Shown here: positions 15,482 to 23,194 of the stretch, in pieces
How the letters are laid out: the number at the start of each line of letters is the position of its first letter
How positions within the stretch are numbered: position 1 is the first letter of the stretch
Origin: Mesobacillus persicus
GTDB lineage: Bacteria > Bacillota > Bacilli > Bacillales > Cytobacillaceae
NCBI RefSeq assembly: GCF_900109925.1
Contig: NZ_FOBW01000024.1
Coordinates: 1 to 49,779 of the forward strand
Reading direction: 5' to 3'
Length of the DNA stretch: 49,779 bases
Translations under genes and position numbers: made by a program
Notes under the pieces: generated by a model
What the model saw: the letters and a program-made list of their open reading frames with translations, nothing else
Told to the model about the DNA's origin: nothing
Database searches by the model: none

Positions 15482-16579
15482 ATGTTAGAAGGAATCAGAA
15501 TCATCGATTTTACAAACTATCTACCAGGTCCGTATGCGACCTTAAGACTCGGGGATTTGGGAGCGGAAATCATTAAGATTGAACCACCCGAGGGTGATCC
15601 TGCGCGAAGTACAGGGACCTCTAAGGAAGAAGAGGGTCCTGTGTTCCGCGCCCATAACCGGGGGAAAAAGAGCGTCATCCTTAATTTAAAATCAAAAGGG
15701 GGCCGAGATGCTGCTTTAAAGCTGATTGAAGAAGCTGATGCCGTCATTGAAAGCTTTCGTCCCCATGTAATGGAGAGGTTTGGTCTTGGGTTTGATGAGG
15801 TGAGTGAAGTGAATCCAGGAATTGTCTATGTGTCGATAACAGGGTTTGGCAAGGACGGAACGATGGCGGAGTTAGGTAGTCATGACCTCAATTACATGGC
15901 TCTTAGTGGCGTCCTTGCTCAGCTTAAGGACGAGGAAGGAAGACCTGTGCATCCGTCGACAACATTTGCTGATTTTATAGGTGGAATGGCAGCGGCTGAA
16001 CGGATCCTAGCCGGTCTCGTTTCTCGAATGAAAACGGGAAAGGGTAGTTACCATTGTCTCTCGCTTACAGATACGATGGCTTCGCTGATGACCAATCATG
16101 TTTTGATTGAAAACAAGACAGGGTACTCTCAAGGAGTGGAGGTCCTTAATGGCACAATTGTTTCTTATGGGCTTTATGAAACAAAGGATGAGCGGTACGT
16201 AAGCATAGGGGCCCTTGAACCAAAGTTTTGGAATCACTTTTGTCAGGCAGCTGGTCGTGAGGATTGGATTCCAGCCCATTTCTCAAGAGCACAAGCGGAA
16301 AATCCAGTGTACCGAGAGATTCAAGAGTTTTTCAAAAGTAAAACATTAGCCGAATGGACCAAGTTTGGTCAGGAGGTAGATTGTTGTCTGGCACCTGTAT
16401 TAGAAACAGGAGAAATGGCTAATCACCCATATTTCCGAGACCGAGGAGTTGTTTACGATTCTCCCGTAGGCGATCGACAGGTGAAAATGCATAGTGATTT
16501 GGCAGGAAATCAAACTGCCGTACCGCCAGTAAAAGGAGAGCATAACCAATGCGTTTTAAACAAAATGGATAGTTTTTAA
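15482..16579 (+). CDS. Class III CoA-transferase-fold protein, probable alpha-methylacyl-CoA racemase
   Basis: 365 residues of the CaiB/BaiF fold (IIDFTNYLPGPYATLRLGDLGAEIIKIEPP at the N-terminus; RGKKSVILNLKS). The active-site pattern is that of alpha-methylacyl-CoA racemase rather than a formyl-CoA-type transferase. HDLNYMALSG carries His134, TFADFIGG carries Asp164, and GALEPKFW carries Glu246. The His-Asp spacing of 30 residues equals that of the mycobacterial racemase (His126/Asp156, with Glu241). Length also fits the racemases (about 360) better than typical transferases (about 400). It would interconvert (2R)- and (2S)-methylacyl-CoAs so that the dehydrogenase can act. The RBS GAGGG is 6-7 nt upstream of ATG. 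Confidence 0.8.
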   Translation: MLEGIRIIDFTNYLPGPYATLRLGDLGAEIIKIEPPEGDPARSTGTSKEEEGPVFRAHNRGKKSVILNLKSKGGRDAALKLIEEADAVIESFRPHVMERFGLGFDEVSEVNPGIVYVSITGFGKDGTMAELGSHDLNYMALSGVLAQLKDEEGRPVHPSTTFADFIGGMAAAERILAGLVSRMKTGKGSYHCLSLTDTMASLMTNHVLIENKTGYSQGVEVLNGTIVSYGLYETKDERYVSIGALEPKFWNHFCQAAGREDWIPAHFSRAQAENPVYREIQEFFKSKTLAEWTKFGQEVDCCLAPVLETGEMANHPYFRDRGVVYDSPVGDRQVKMHSDLAGNQTAVPPVKGEHNQCVLNKMDSF

Positions 16580-16580
16580 C

Positions 16581-16612
16581 AAAAAGCTCTGTTAAAGGCA
16601 ATTGTTTATTTT
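16581..16612 (+). repeat. Fragment of dispersed repeat family B
   Basis: GCTCTGTTAAAGGCAATTGTT corresponds to the left end of the full repeat at 22618 (GCTCTGTTAAAGGAATTGTT). Only this end remains here, directly behind the racemase stop codon. Confidence 0.5.
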
Positions 16613-16626
16613 AATAAAAGTTGATC

Positions 16627-16644
16627 GTATGTAAATCAACATAC
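16627..16644. promoter_or_regulatory. Palindromic operator-like site
   Basis: GTATGT-AAATCA-ACATAC is a perfect 6-bp inverted repeat with a 6-nt centre, 46 nt before the second ligase start. Size and symmetry suit a TetR/GntR-type dimeric regulator, but no regulator gene is adjacent. Confidence 0.35.
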
Positions 16645-16689
16645 TAGTTTAAGAGAGCTAATTTAGAATTGAGAGGGGTATTGATACCA

Positions 16690-18309
16690 ATGATGAATGT
16701 TCCATTAACGGTAGGATCATTGTTAGAGAGAGCTGAGAAATTTTTCCCCAAAAAAATGGTCGTTTCAAGGACACTTTCTGGTGTTCATCGCTTCACTTAT
16801 AAGGAAATAGGTGAACGGACACGTAGATTAGCGAGTGCATTAGAGAAATTAGGTGTGGAGCAAGGGGATAAAGTTGGTACATTTGCTTGGAACCATCACC
16901 GTCATCTTGAAGCCTATTTTGCCGCTCCAGGGATGGGAGCTGTATTGCACACAATCAACATTCGCTTATCGCCAGAACATATCTCCTATATTATCAATAA
17001 TGCTGAGGATAAAGTGCTGTTCATTGATGAGGACTTACTCCCGTTAGTGGAAAGGGTAAATGAAAAATTCAAATCGGTTAAAGCTTATATTATTATGACG
17101 GATAAGGATGAACTTCCGGAGACGACTCTTTCGCCAGTGTACTCTTATGAGGAGTTAGTAAGAGAAGGAGATCCTAAGTTTGAGTTTGTTAAGGACATTG
17201 ATGAAAATGCACCAGCGGGATTGTGCTATACCTCTGCAACAACTGGGAACCCAAAAGGTGTTGTCTATTCTCATCGGGGAATTGTTCTTCACTGCTATGC
17301 AATGGGATTAGCAGACACAACCGCTCTTTCTGAGAGTGATATTTGTATGGCTGTCGTACCGATGTTCCATGTAAATGCATGGGGACTGCCGTTTGCGGCA
17401 GCTTGGTTTGGATCTACTCAGGTTTTACCAGGACCGCAATTTACTCCAAAATTACTAGCGGAACTGATTGATCAGGAAAAAGTTACCCTTACGGCGGGTG
17501 TACCGACGATTTGGCTTGGAGTATTAAATGAACTTGAAACTGGAAATTACGATACATCTTCACTAAGAGCAGTCGTTTGTGGTGGGTCAGCAGCGCCACG
17601 TGGGATGATTAAAACCTTTGAAACGAAATATGGGATTCCATTCCTTCATGCTTATGGAATGACAGAGACTGCACCGCTTGTAACGGTTTCAAGATTAAAG
17701 AGCTATCAGGAAAATCTTGATATTGAGGAGAAACTTGATATTCGCTCCAAACAAGGGTTACTTGTCCCTGGTTTGGAAATGAAGATTGTTAGTGCTACTG
17801 GTGAGGTTGAATGGAATGGTCAAGACATGGGGGAACTCCTAATTCGAGGGCCATGGATAGCTGATGAGTACTACCGGGATGAGCGAACAAAGGATGCTTT
17901 CCGAGACGGCTGGCTCTATACAGGTGATGTCGCAACCGTTGATGAGGAAGGAGTCATCAAACTTGTAGACAGAACAAAAGATTTAATTAAGAGTGGTGGC
18001 GAATGGATCTCATCTGTCGATCTTGAAAACGCACTGATGGCCCATGAAGCCGTTTTTGAGGCGAGTGTCATTTCTGTACCTCACCCACAATGGCAGGAGA
18101 GACCACTTGCTTGTGTCGTATTGAAAGCGCCTTATAAGGATAAGGTGGAAAAACAAGAGATACTCGACTTTATTGCACCGCAATTCGCCAAGTGGTGGTT
18201 GCCGGATGACATTATATTTATGGATGAAATTCCAAAAACATCCGTCGGAAAGTTTTTAAAACGGGCTCTTCGCGACCAGTTGAAGGACCATCTTGTTAAA
18301 AACATATAG
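16690..18309 (+). CDS. Acyl-CoA synthetase (AMP-forming), medium/long-chain type
   Basis: 539 residues from ATG 16690, with GAGAGGGG upstream; the in-frame TTG codons at 16669 and 16681 are poorly spaced. ANL motifs are complete: YTSATTGNPKGVVYSH (Ala replaces the usual Gly in S-G-T), YGMTETAP, YTGDVATVDEEGVIKLVDR, KSGGEWISSVDLENAL and the C-terminal SVGKFLKR catalytic Lys. The GGEWISSVDLE form is typical of the AlkK-like medium-chain and 3-methylmercaptopropionate ligase branch. It shares strand and cluster with the other catabolic genes but lies behind its own palindrome and a repeat fragment, so it may be transcribed separately. Confidence 0.9.
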   Translation: MMNVPLTVGSLLERAEKFFPKKMVVSRTLSGVHRFTYKEIGERTRRLASALEKLGVEQGDKVGTFAWNHHRHLEAYFAAPGMGAVLHTINIRLSPEHISYIINNAEDKVLFIDEDLLPLVERVNEKFKSVKAYIIMTDKDELPETTLSPVYSYEELVREGDPKFEFVKDIDENAPAGLCYTSATTGNPKGVVYSHRGIVLHCYAMGLADTTALSESDICMAVVPMFHVNAWGLPFAAAWFGSTQVLPGPQFTPKLLAELIDQEKVTLTAGVPTIWLGVLNELETGNYDTSSLRAVVCGGSAAPRGMIKTFETKYGIPFLHAYGMTETAPLVTVSRLKSYQENLDIEEKLDIRSKQGLLVPGLEMKIVSATGEVEWNGQDMGELLIRGPWIADEYYRDERTKDAFRDGWLYTGDVATVDEEGVIKLVDRTKDLIKSGGEWISSVDLENALMAHEAVFEASVISVPHPQWQERPLACVVLKAPYKDKVEKQEILDFIAPQFAKWWLPDDIIFMDEIPKTSVGKFLKRALRDQLKDHLVKNI

Positions 18310-18360
18310 GTAGAAGACTAGTTTTGCTTTCTAATTTAAAATTAATCTGGGGTGAAAATA

Positions 18361-18849
18361 ATGATTTTAGAACAATTACAAGAAGCTAGGTCTACAGTGT
18401 TAAACAGTATTAACGGTCTTTCGGATGAGGAGTTAAATAAAGTTTCTGCTCCTGATAGCTGGAGTATAGCTCAAGTATTACTTCATTTACAGCAAATTGA
18501 ATCTTATTTTCTATCCCTTATGGACGCAGCCCTTCAGGGTCCAAGCGAACAAGTAAAGGAAAAGAATTTATCGTATATAACAGACCGATCAAAAAAAGTA
18601 AAAGCTCCAGTGGAGCCATCTTCTGAGTTTAAAACAGGAGAGGAGTTGCTTTCGAGGCTTAACCACTCACGTGAAAAGCTAATTGCACTTTTAAATAAAA
18701 CGAACCTTGACCTTCTTCCTGAGAAAGCACTTTCCCACCCAGTGTTTGGTAAGCTAAGTGTGCAGCAAACACTCGAATTCATCGCTTCACATGAAATACG
18801 CCATGTTAAACAAATTCAAGAGATAAAACAAACGTTAGTTGTCGGGTAA
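18361..18849 (+). CDS. DinB/YfiT-like metal-dependent protein
   Basis: 162 residues from ATG 18361 (GGGGTG 7 nt upstream; an in-frame GTG at 18352 overlaps this site). It is a DinB_2-type four-helix bundle: SAPDSWSIAQVLLHLQQIESYF holds the first His ligand, and ASHEIRHVKQI holds the last His pair. Such proteins bind a divalent metal. Some are thiol transferases (bacillithiol S-transferase-like) and most are of unknown function. It follows the acyl-CoA ligase by 51 bases and is closed by a terminator, so it may be the last gene of that transcript. Confidence 0.75.
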   Translation: MILEQLQEARSTVLNSINGLSDEELNKVSAPDSWSIAQVLLHLQQIESYFLSLMDAALQGPSEQVKEKNLSYITDRSKKVKAPVEPSSEFKTGEELLSRLNHSREKLIALLNKTNLDLLPEKALSHPVFGKLSVQQTLEFIASHEIRHVKQIQEIKQTLVVG

Positions 18850-18887
18850 ATGAAGAAGAAGCAATGTTGTGGATGTATATAAAATTA

Positions 18888-18925
18888 AAAACAATCCGCC
18901 TGTTAACTAGGTGGATTGTTTTTAG
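18888..18925 (+). terminator. Rho-independent terminator
   Basis: AAACAATCCGCCT pairs with AGGTGGATTGTTT (one G-U pair) over a GTTAACT loop, followed by T-rich sequence. It ends the catabolic/DinB unit. Confidence 0.85.
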
Positions 18926-19053
18926 TTTTATTATTTATCGTTCATAAAATGATAAAATTTTCTAAAGAATGATAGTATAATAAAATCCAAAGCTTTCTTT
19001 CGCTTAACGAAATAATTAGGCTAAATACATGTTCAATGCTGGAGGCTCCCAAA

Positions 19054-20775
19054 ATGAAGGTGTTATCTTTATTAAAACCCTATCGCATCCCAATGGCGAT
19101 TGCGATTTCATTAATGCTGGTTGAGCTTGCCGTTGAGCTCTGGCAACCTTTGTTAATGGCACAAATTATCGATGAAGGAATCGTAAAGAACGATCTACAT
19201 ACCGTAAAAAAATATGGTGTGATTATGTTAGGTATTTCGCTCGTTGCCCTAATAGCGGGCGTTGTTAACTCCTTTTTTGCTGCTTATGCTAGTCAGAACT
19301 TTGGTTTCGATATTCGGAAAAATCTATATGAAAAAGTCCAGTCCTTCTCATTTGCTAATTTTAATAAGTATCCAACCTCATCATTGATTACAAGAATGAC
19401 GAACGATGTAAATCAATTGCAAATGACTTTGTTTATGAGTTTAAGGATTGCTTTAAGGGCTCCACTCCTCGTCATTGGTGGTATCATTTTGGCGATGACT
19501 GTAAATGTAAAACTTGCGCTCGCCTTTATCTTAATTATTCCACCCTTGTTTGTTTTTCTTGTTTGGATTATGAAGAAATCAACAAGACTATTTAAAATCG
19601 TTCAGGAGCGACTAGACCAAGTCAATGGAGTCATGCGAGAGAATCTTGTGGGGATAAGACTTATTCGCGCTTTTTCAAGAGGAGCTCATGAAGCAAAGCG
19701 TTTTTTTGGTTCAAATCAAGAACTAATGAACCGTACTGCCTATGCCCTTAGGGTGACGGAGGTTGTTATCCCAGTTTTGCTCCTCTTCATGAATATGACT
19801 GTACTTGCTGTTCTTTGGTTTGGAAACATCGAGATTCAAAATGGAACTGTCACTGTAGGGCAAGTGGTGGCAGTTGTTAATTATTCAGCAAGGATTACGA
19901 CCGCTTTTTCCATGTTTTCGTGGATCATTATGGTTTATTCCAGAGCAATGGCTTCAACGAGCAGAGTCGAGGAAATCCTTATTACCGAGGCCGACTTAAA
20001 AGATGGGAATACGAAACTCAAAGGTGAGGATAGCGCTGGTGGAAGAATTGAGTTTAAAGATGTTTCCTTTCGCTATCCTGATACCCAAACGGATGTGTTA
20101 AGAGATCTTAGTTTTCATGCGAATCCTGGCGAGACGGTCGCTTTACTTGGGGCGACAGGCTCTGGGAAATCATCACTTTTTCAGTTAATTCCTCGGCTCT
20201 ATGACCCTACGCGGGGTAAAGTTGAGTTAGATGGAGTGGACATTCGTACACTAGAGTTCGACCATTTACGAAAACAAATCGGGTATGTCCCTCAAGAAGC
20301 AGTGCTTTTTACAGGGACTGTCAAAGAGAATCTTGCATGGGGAAAAGAAGATGCTACTATTCAAGAAATGATCAACGCGACTACCGATGCACAAATTCAC
20401 GAAACAATCGAAGCTCTCCCTAATAATTATGAGGCGATGCTTGGCCAAAAGGGAGTGAATTTATCAGGAGGTCAGAAGCAACGGTTATCCATTGCGAGAG
20501 CACTGATTAAGAAGCCAAGAATTTTATTACTCGATGATAGTACCAGTGCCCTTGATTTAAAAACAGAAGCAACGTTATTGGCGGCTCTAAAACAGTATAA
20601 ATGTACGACTTTAATTATTACCCAAAAGATTAGTACTGCTAAAGAAGCAGATAAGATCCTTCTCCTTGAGGACGGGGAAATCATTGCTACAGGAAGTCAC
20701 GACCAATTGATGGAACAGTCAAGGCTTTATCAAAAGATTCACCAATCACAGTTAGGATTGGCAGAATCAAGCTAG
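19054..20775 (+). CDS. ABC exporter half-transporter with degenerate ATPase site (YfiB-like)
   Basis: 573 residues from ATG 19054 (GGAGG at 8 nt; the in-frame ATG 19036 lies before the RBS). A six-helix type IV exporter membrane domain (about 1-310) is followed by an ATPase: Walker A GATGSGKSS (about 366), intact signature LSGGQKQR (about 470), Walker B LLLDDSTSALD (about 490). The catalytic Glu after Walker B is Asp and the switch His is Gln (IITQKIS), so this half has a non-canonical ATP site. The next gene encodes the complementary half, which fits a heterodimeric exporter of the TM287/288 or BmrCD kind. Substrates of such pairs are often drugs or lipids; this one is unknown. Confidence 0.9.
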   Translation: MKVLSLLKPYRIPMAIAISLMLVELAVELWQPLLMAQIIDEGIVKNDLHTVKKYGVIMLGISLVALIAGVVNSFFAAYASQNFGFDIRKNLYEKVQSFSFANFNKYPTSSLITRMTNDVNQLQMTLFMSLRIALRAPLLVIGGIILAMTVNVKLALAFILIIPPLFVFLVWIMKKSTRLFKIVQERLDQVNGVMRENLVGIRLIRAFSRGAHEAKRFFGSNQELMNRTAYALRVTEVVIPVLLLFMNMTVLAVLWFGNIEIQNGTVTVGQVVAVVNYSARITTAFSMFSWIIMVYSRAMASTSRVEEILITEADLKDGNTKLKGEDSAGGRIEFKDVSFRYPDTQTDVLRDLSFHANPGETVALLGATGSGKSSLFQLIPRLYDPTRGKVELDGVDIRTLEFDHLRKQIGYVPQEAVLFTGTVKENLAWGKEDATIQEMINATTDAQIHETIEALPNNYEAMLGQKGVNLSGGQKQRLSIARALIKKPRILLLDDSTSALDLKTEATLLAALKQYKCTTLIITQKISTAKEADKILLLEDGEIIATGSHDQLMEQSRLYQKIHQSQLGLAESS

Positions 20776-20803
20776 CTGGGCTATGAACAGGAGAAGTTGA
20801 GAG

Positions 20804-22603
20804 GTGAAACGGGTGAAAAAAAATCCAGAGGATTCAACTAAGAATACTCGCGGCGGCTTTATGAAGACGGTAAAAAGAATATGGATGTACATCTCTGCGC
20901 ATAAGGGACTTTTGTCCGGTGTTCTGCTAATGGTTGTGGCTAGCTCTTTCTTAGGTCTACTTGGTCCTTTTATCATTGGGAGGACAATTGATACTCATCT
21001 TTCAGTCCAAAATGCAAGCGGGTTAGGGGTCGTTTTAGCCGGCTTGGCACTTGTATATCTGTTTCATTCGCTCTCACTATGGCTGCAAAGCTATTGGATG
21101 GTTGGAATTGCTCAAGAAAGTGTGTTTAGAATGAGGACCCAGCTTTTCTCGAAGCTACATAAACTTCCTATTCGTTTTTTTGATAAGCGTCAATCCGGTG
21201 AGTTGATGAGCAGGGTTACGAATGATATTGAAAATGTTAGTTCAACCTTAAACAGTTCAGTAATTCAGATCTTCTCTAGTATCCTTACTCTGATTGGGAC
21301 ACTTTCCGTCATGCTGTGGCTTAGTCCACTTTTAACGCTTGTGACAATGACGATTGTACCGATTATGTTTCTTGGCATGAAGTGGATTACAAACCGAACT
21401 GGAAAATTATATAAAGAGCAGCAAAAACATCTTGGCGATTTGAATGGTTTTATTGAAGAAAGTATCTCTGGTCAAAAAATCATTAAATCCTTTTCCCAAG
21501 AGCAGAAAGTTATTTCGGAGTTTCTAGTAAAGAGTCAGAATTTGAAACAGGCAGGTTATTGGGCTCAGGTGTATGCGGGATTTATACCGAAGTTAATGAA
21601 CGTCTTGAATAATCTCAGCTTTACGCTTGTCGCCGCTACTGGTGGGATTTTCGCCTTAAACGGCATGGTTTCAATTGGAACGATTGTCATTTTCACGGAA
21701 TATGCACGTCAGTTCACGAGACCTCTTAATGATTTATCAAACCAATTCAATACTTTGCTATCTGCTGTTGCAGGGGCTGAACGTGTATTTGATATTCTGG
21801 ATGAACACGAGGAAGCCGCTAATGAAAAACAGGCAACGGCCATCACTCAGCTAAGGGGAAAGGTGGAGTTCAAAGATGTATCTTTTGCTTATGAACAGGG
21901 TGGAGATACGGTAAGTCATCTAAACTTTCGTGCCTCTCCGGGTGAAAGTATTGCCCTTGTTGGACCAACAGGAGCCGGCAAGTCCACGATAATTAATCTG
22001 ATTACCAGATTTTACGAACCAGTTAATGGATCGATTATGTTTGATGATCAGAATAGTAAGCTGATCACTAGAGATAGCTTAAGAAACCACATGGCTTTCG
22101 TACTCCAAGACTCGTTCTTGTTTCAAGGAACGATTAGGGAGAATATCCGATATGGTCGTCTAAATGCTAGCGACGAAGAGGTTGAGCAAGCTGCAATTGA
22201 TGCAAATGCCTATTCTTTTATAAAAAGAATGCCCAATGGCTTCGATACAGAGTTGAGTCAGGACGGAGCAGGAATTTCACAGGGACAAAAGCAACTGTTA
22301 TCAATTGCACGCGCCATTCTTGCCGATCCTTCCATTTTGATCCTAGACGAAGCGACAAGTAGTATTGATACGATTACGGAAATAAAAATTCAAGAAGCGC
22401 TCAAGCGGTTGATGAAGGGGAGGACCTCATTTATCATTGCGCACCGACTGAACACGATTCAGCAGGCGGACCAAATCCTTGTGATTGAAAGTGGTCAAAT
22501 TATTGAGAACGGCTCACACGATAATTTGCTAAAAAAGCGCGGCTTCTATCATGATCTTTTTCAAAACCAAATCAAGAAAGTACGGGCAAAAGCCATCCCT
22601 TGA
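20804..22603 (+). CDS. ABC exporter half-transporter with canonical Walker B (YfiC-like)
   Basis: 599 residues from GTG 20804 (AGGAGA 9 nt upstream), 28 bases after its partner. Membrane domain about 20-330, with the charged N-terminal extension typical of the larger half. ATPase: Walker A GPTGAGKST (about 386), signature ISQGQKQ (about 491, deviating from LSGGQ), Walker [12 protein letters not shown] with the catalytic Glu, and switch His in IIAHRLN. In a heterodimer its good Walker site faces the partner's good LSGGQ, and its poor signature faces the partner's degenerate Walker site. The sequence is therefore exactly complementary. It is likely co-transcribed with the first half. Confidence 0.92.
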   Translation: MKRVKKNPEDSTKNTRGGFMKTVKRIWMYISAHKGLLSGVLLMVVASSFLGLLGPFIIGRTIDTHLSVQNASGLGVVLAGLALVYLFHSLSLWLQSYWMVGIAQESVFRMRTQLFSKLHKLPIRFFDKRQSGELMSRVTNDIENVSSTLNSSVIQIFSSILTLIGTLSVMLWLSPLLTLVTMTIVPIMFLGMKWITNRTGKLYKEQQKHLGDLNGFIEESISGQKIIKSFSQEQKVISEFLVKSQNLKQAGYWAQVYAGFIPKLMNVLNNLSFTLVAATGGIFALNGMVSIGTIVIFTEYARQFTRPLNDLSNQFNTLLSAVAGAERVFDILDEHEEAANEKQATAITQLRGKVEFKDVSFAYEQGGDTVSHLNFRASPGESIALVGPTGAGKSTIINLITRFYEPVNGSIMFDDQNSKLITRDSLRNHMAFVLQDSFLFQGTIRENIRYGRLNASDEEVEQAAIDANAYSFIKRMPNGFDTELSQDGAGISQGQKQLLSIARAILADPSILILDEATSSIDTITEIKIQEALKRLMKGRTSFIIAHRLNTIQQADQILVIESGQIIENGSHDNLLKKRGFYHDLFQNQIKKVRAKAIP

Positions 22604-22617
22604 TTTATAATAAAAAT

Positions 22618-22880
22618 GGCTCTGTTAAAGGAATTGTTGATTTTGCTACAGGTTGATTGGAGCGGAAGGCACTCGACTCCTCGAAAATGAACTACACATT
22701 TTCTCGTGCGTGGGCCTATTCAAGGAAGTTTTTCAGTGTCCTGCGGGAGTACGGGGCAGGGGAGACCTAGGTTGAAATGGTCCAAGTAAGGGGCCATTTA
22801 ACCCCACAGGCGCTGGAGGCGCCGAGGAGGCTCCCCGGCACGCCCTAAGGTGCGCGAGTGCCTGGAGCGGAAATCAACAC
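22618..22880 (+). repeat. Dispersed repeat family B, long copy with nested palindromic insertions
   Basis: It begins GGCTCTGTTAAAGG, passes TTGATTGGAGCGGAAGGCA and ends TGGAGCGGAAATCAAC; the ends carry inverted GTTGATTT/AAATCAAC. The 37982-38105 segment is a shorter copy in the opposite orientation. Compared with that copy, this one has two extra blocks. One is about 22683-22738, with a CGAAAATG...CATTTTCTCG hairpin. The other is around 22771-22801, with GAAATGG...CCATTT. No ORF is visible. It fills the gap between the ABC genes and the S-box promoter. Confidence 0.7.
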
Positions 22881-22917
22881 CCGCGTTTATTACAGCTAAT
22901 AAGATAGTAAAAAATAA

Positions 22918-22946
22918 TTGACACAAATATGGATATATTATAAAAT
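22918..22946 (+). promoter_or_regulatory. Sigma-A promoter of the S-box/hom transcript
   Basis: TTGACA (22918-22923), a 17-nt spacer, TAAAAT (22941-22946). Initiation near 22953 leaves about 40 nt before the riboswitch. Confidence 0.75.
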
Positions 22947-22992
22947 CAGTGCTAATTGAATTATCAAAAAATACGAAAATATTTATATAAAA

Positions 22993-23108
22993 CACTCTTA
23001 TCGAGAGCGGCGGAGGGACATGGCCCGATGAAGCCCGGCAACCTTCAAGGAATAAATCCTTGAAAAGGTGCTAATTCCTGCAGGCAGATTTCTGCCTGAA
23101 AGATGAGG
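22993..23108 (+). ncRNA. SAM-I (S-box) riboswitch
   Basis: The conserved S-box core is readable: CTCTTATCGAGAG (P1 5' arm and P2 start), GGCGGAGGGACATGGCCC, GATGAAGCCCGGCAACC, a CAAGG...CCTTG stem (P3), AAGGTGCTAATTCC, and the P4 stem CAGGCAG/CTGCCTG. The closing AGATGAGG pairs with the P1 start. S-adenosylmethionine binding stabilises P1 and permits the terminator that follows at 23116, turning the downstream gene off. Confidence 0.95.
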
Positions 23109-23115
23109 GGAGGAG

Positions 23116-23152
23116 CGGGGTCCTCTTCTTATGAAGAGGGCCCCGTTTCATT
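23116..23152 (+). terminator. Riboswitch expression-platform terminator
   Basis: CGGGGTCCTCTTC (23116-23128) pairs with GAAGAGGGCCCCG (23133-23145), followed by TTTCATTT. It lies between the S-box and the homoserine dehydrogenase RBS, the usual place of a SAM-controlled terminator. Confidence 0.88.
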
Positions 23153-23194
23153 TGGTCGCCCTCTTCCTCACAAATAACGAAGGATGTGGAAGGA

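Noticed and set aside
15482-16579. Formyl-CoA or carnitine CoA-transferase
   Set aside because: The His/Asp/Glu pattern and the 365-residue length fit racemases better, though the fold is shared.
22798-22995. Minus-strand frame over the repeat and riboswitch promoter
   Set aside because: Sequence is the translated GC-rich repeat; no RBS.
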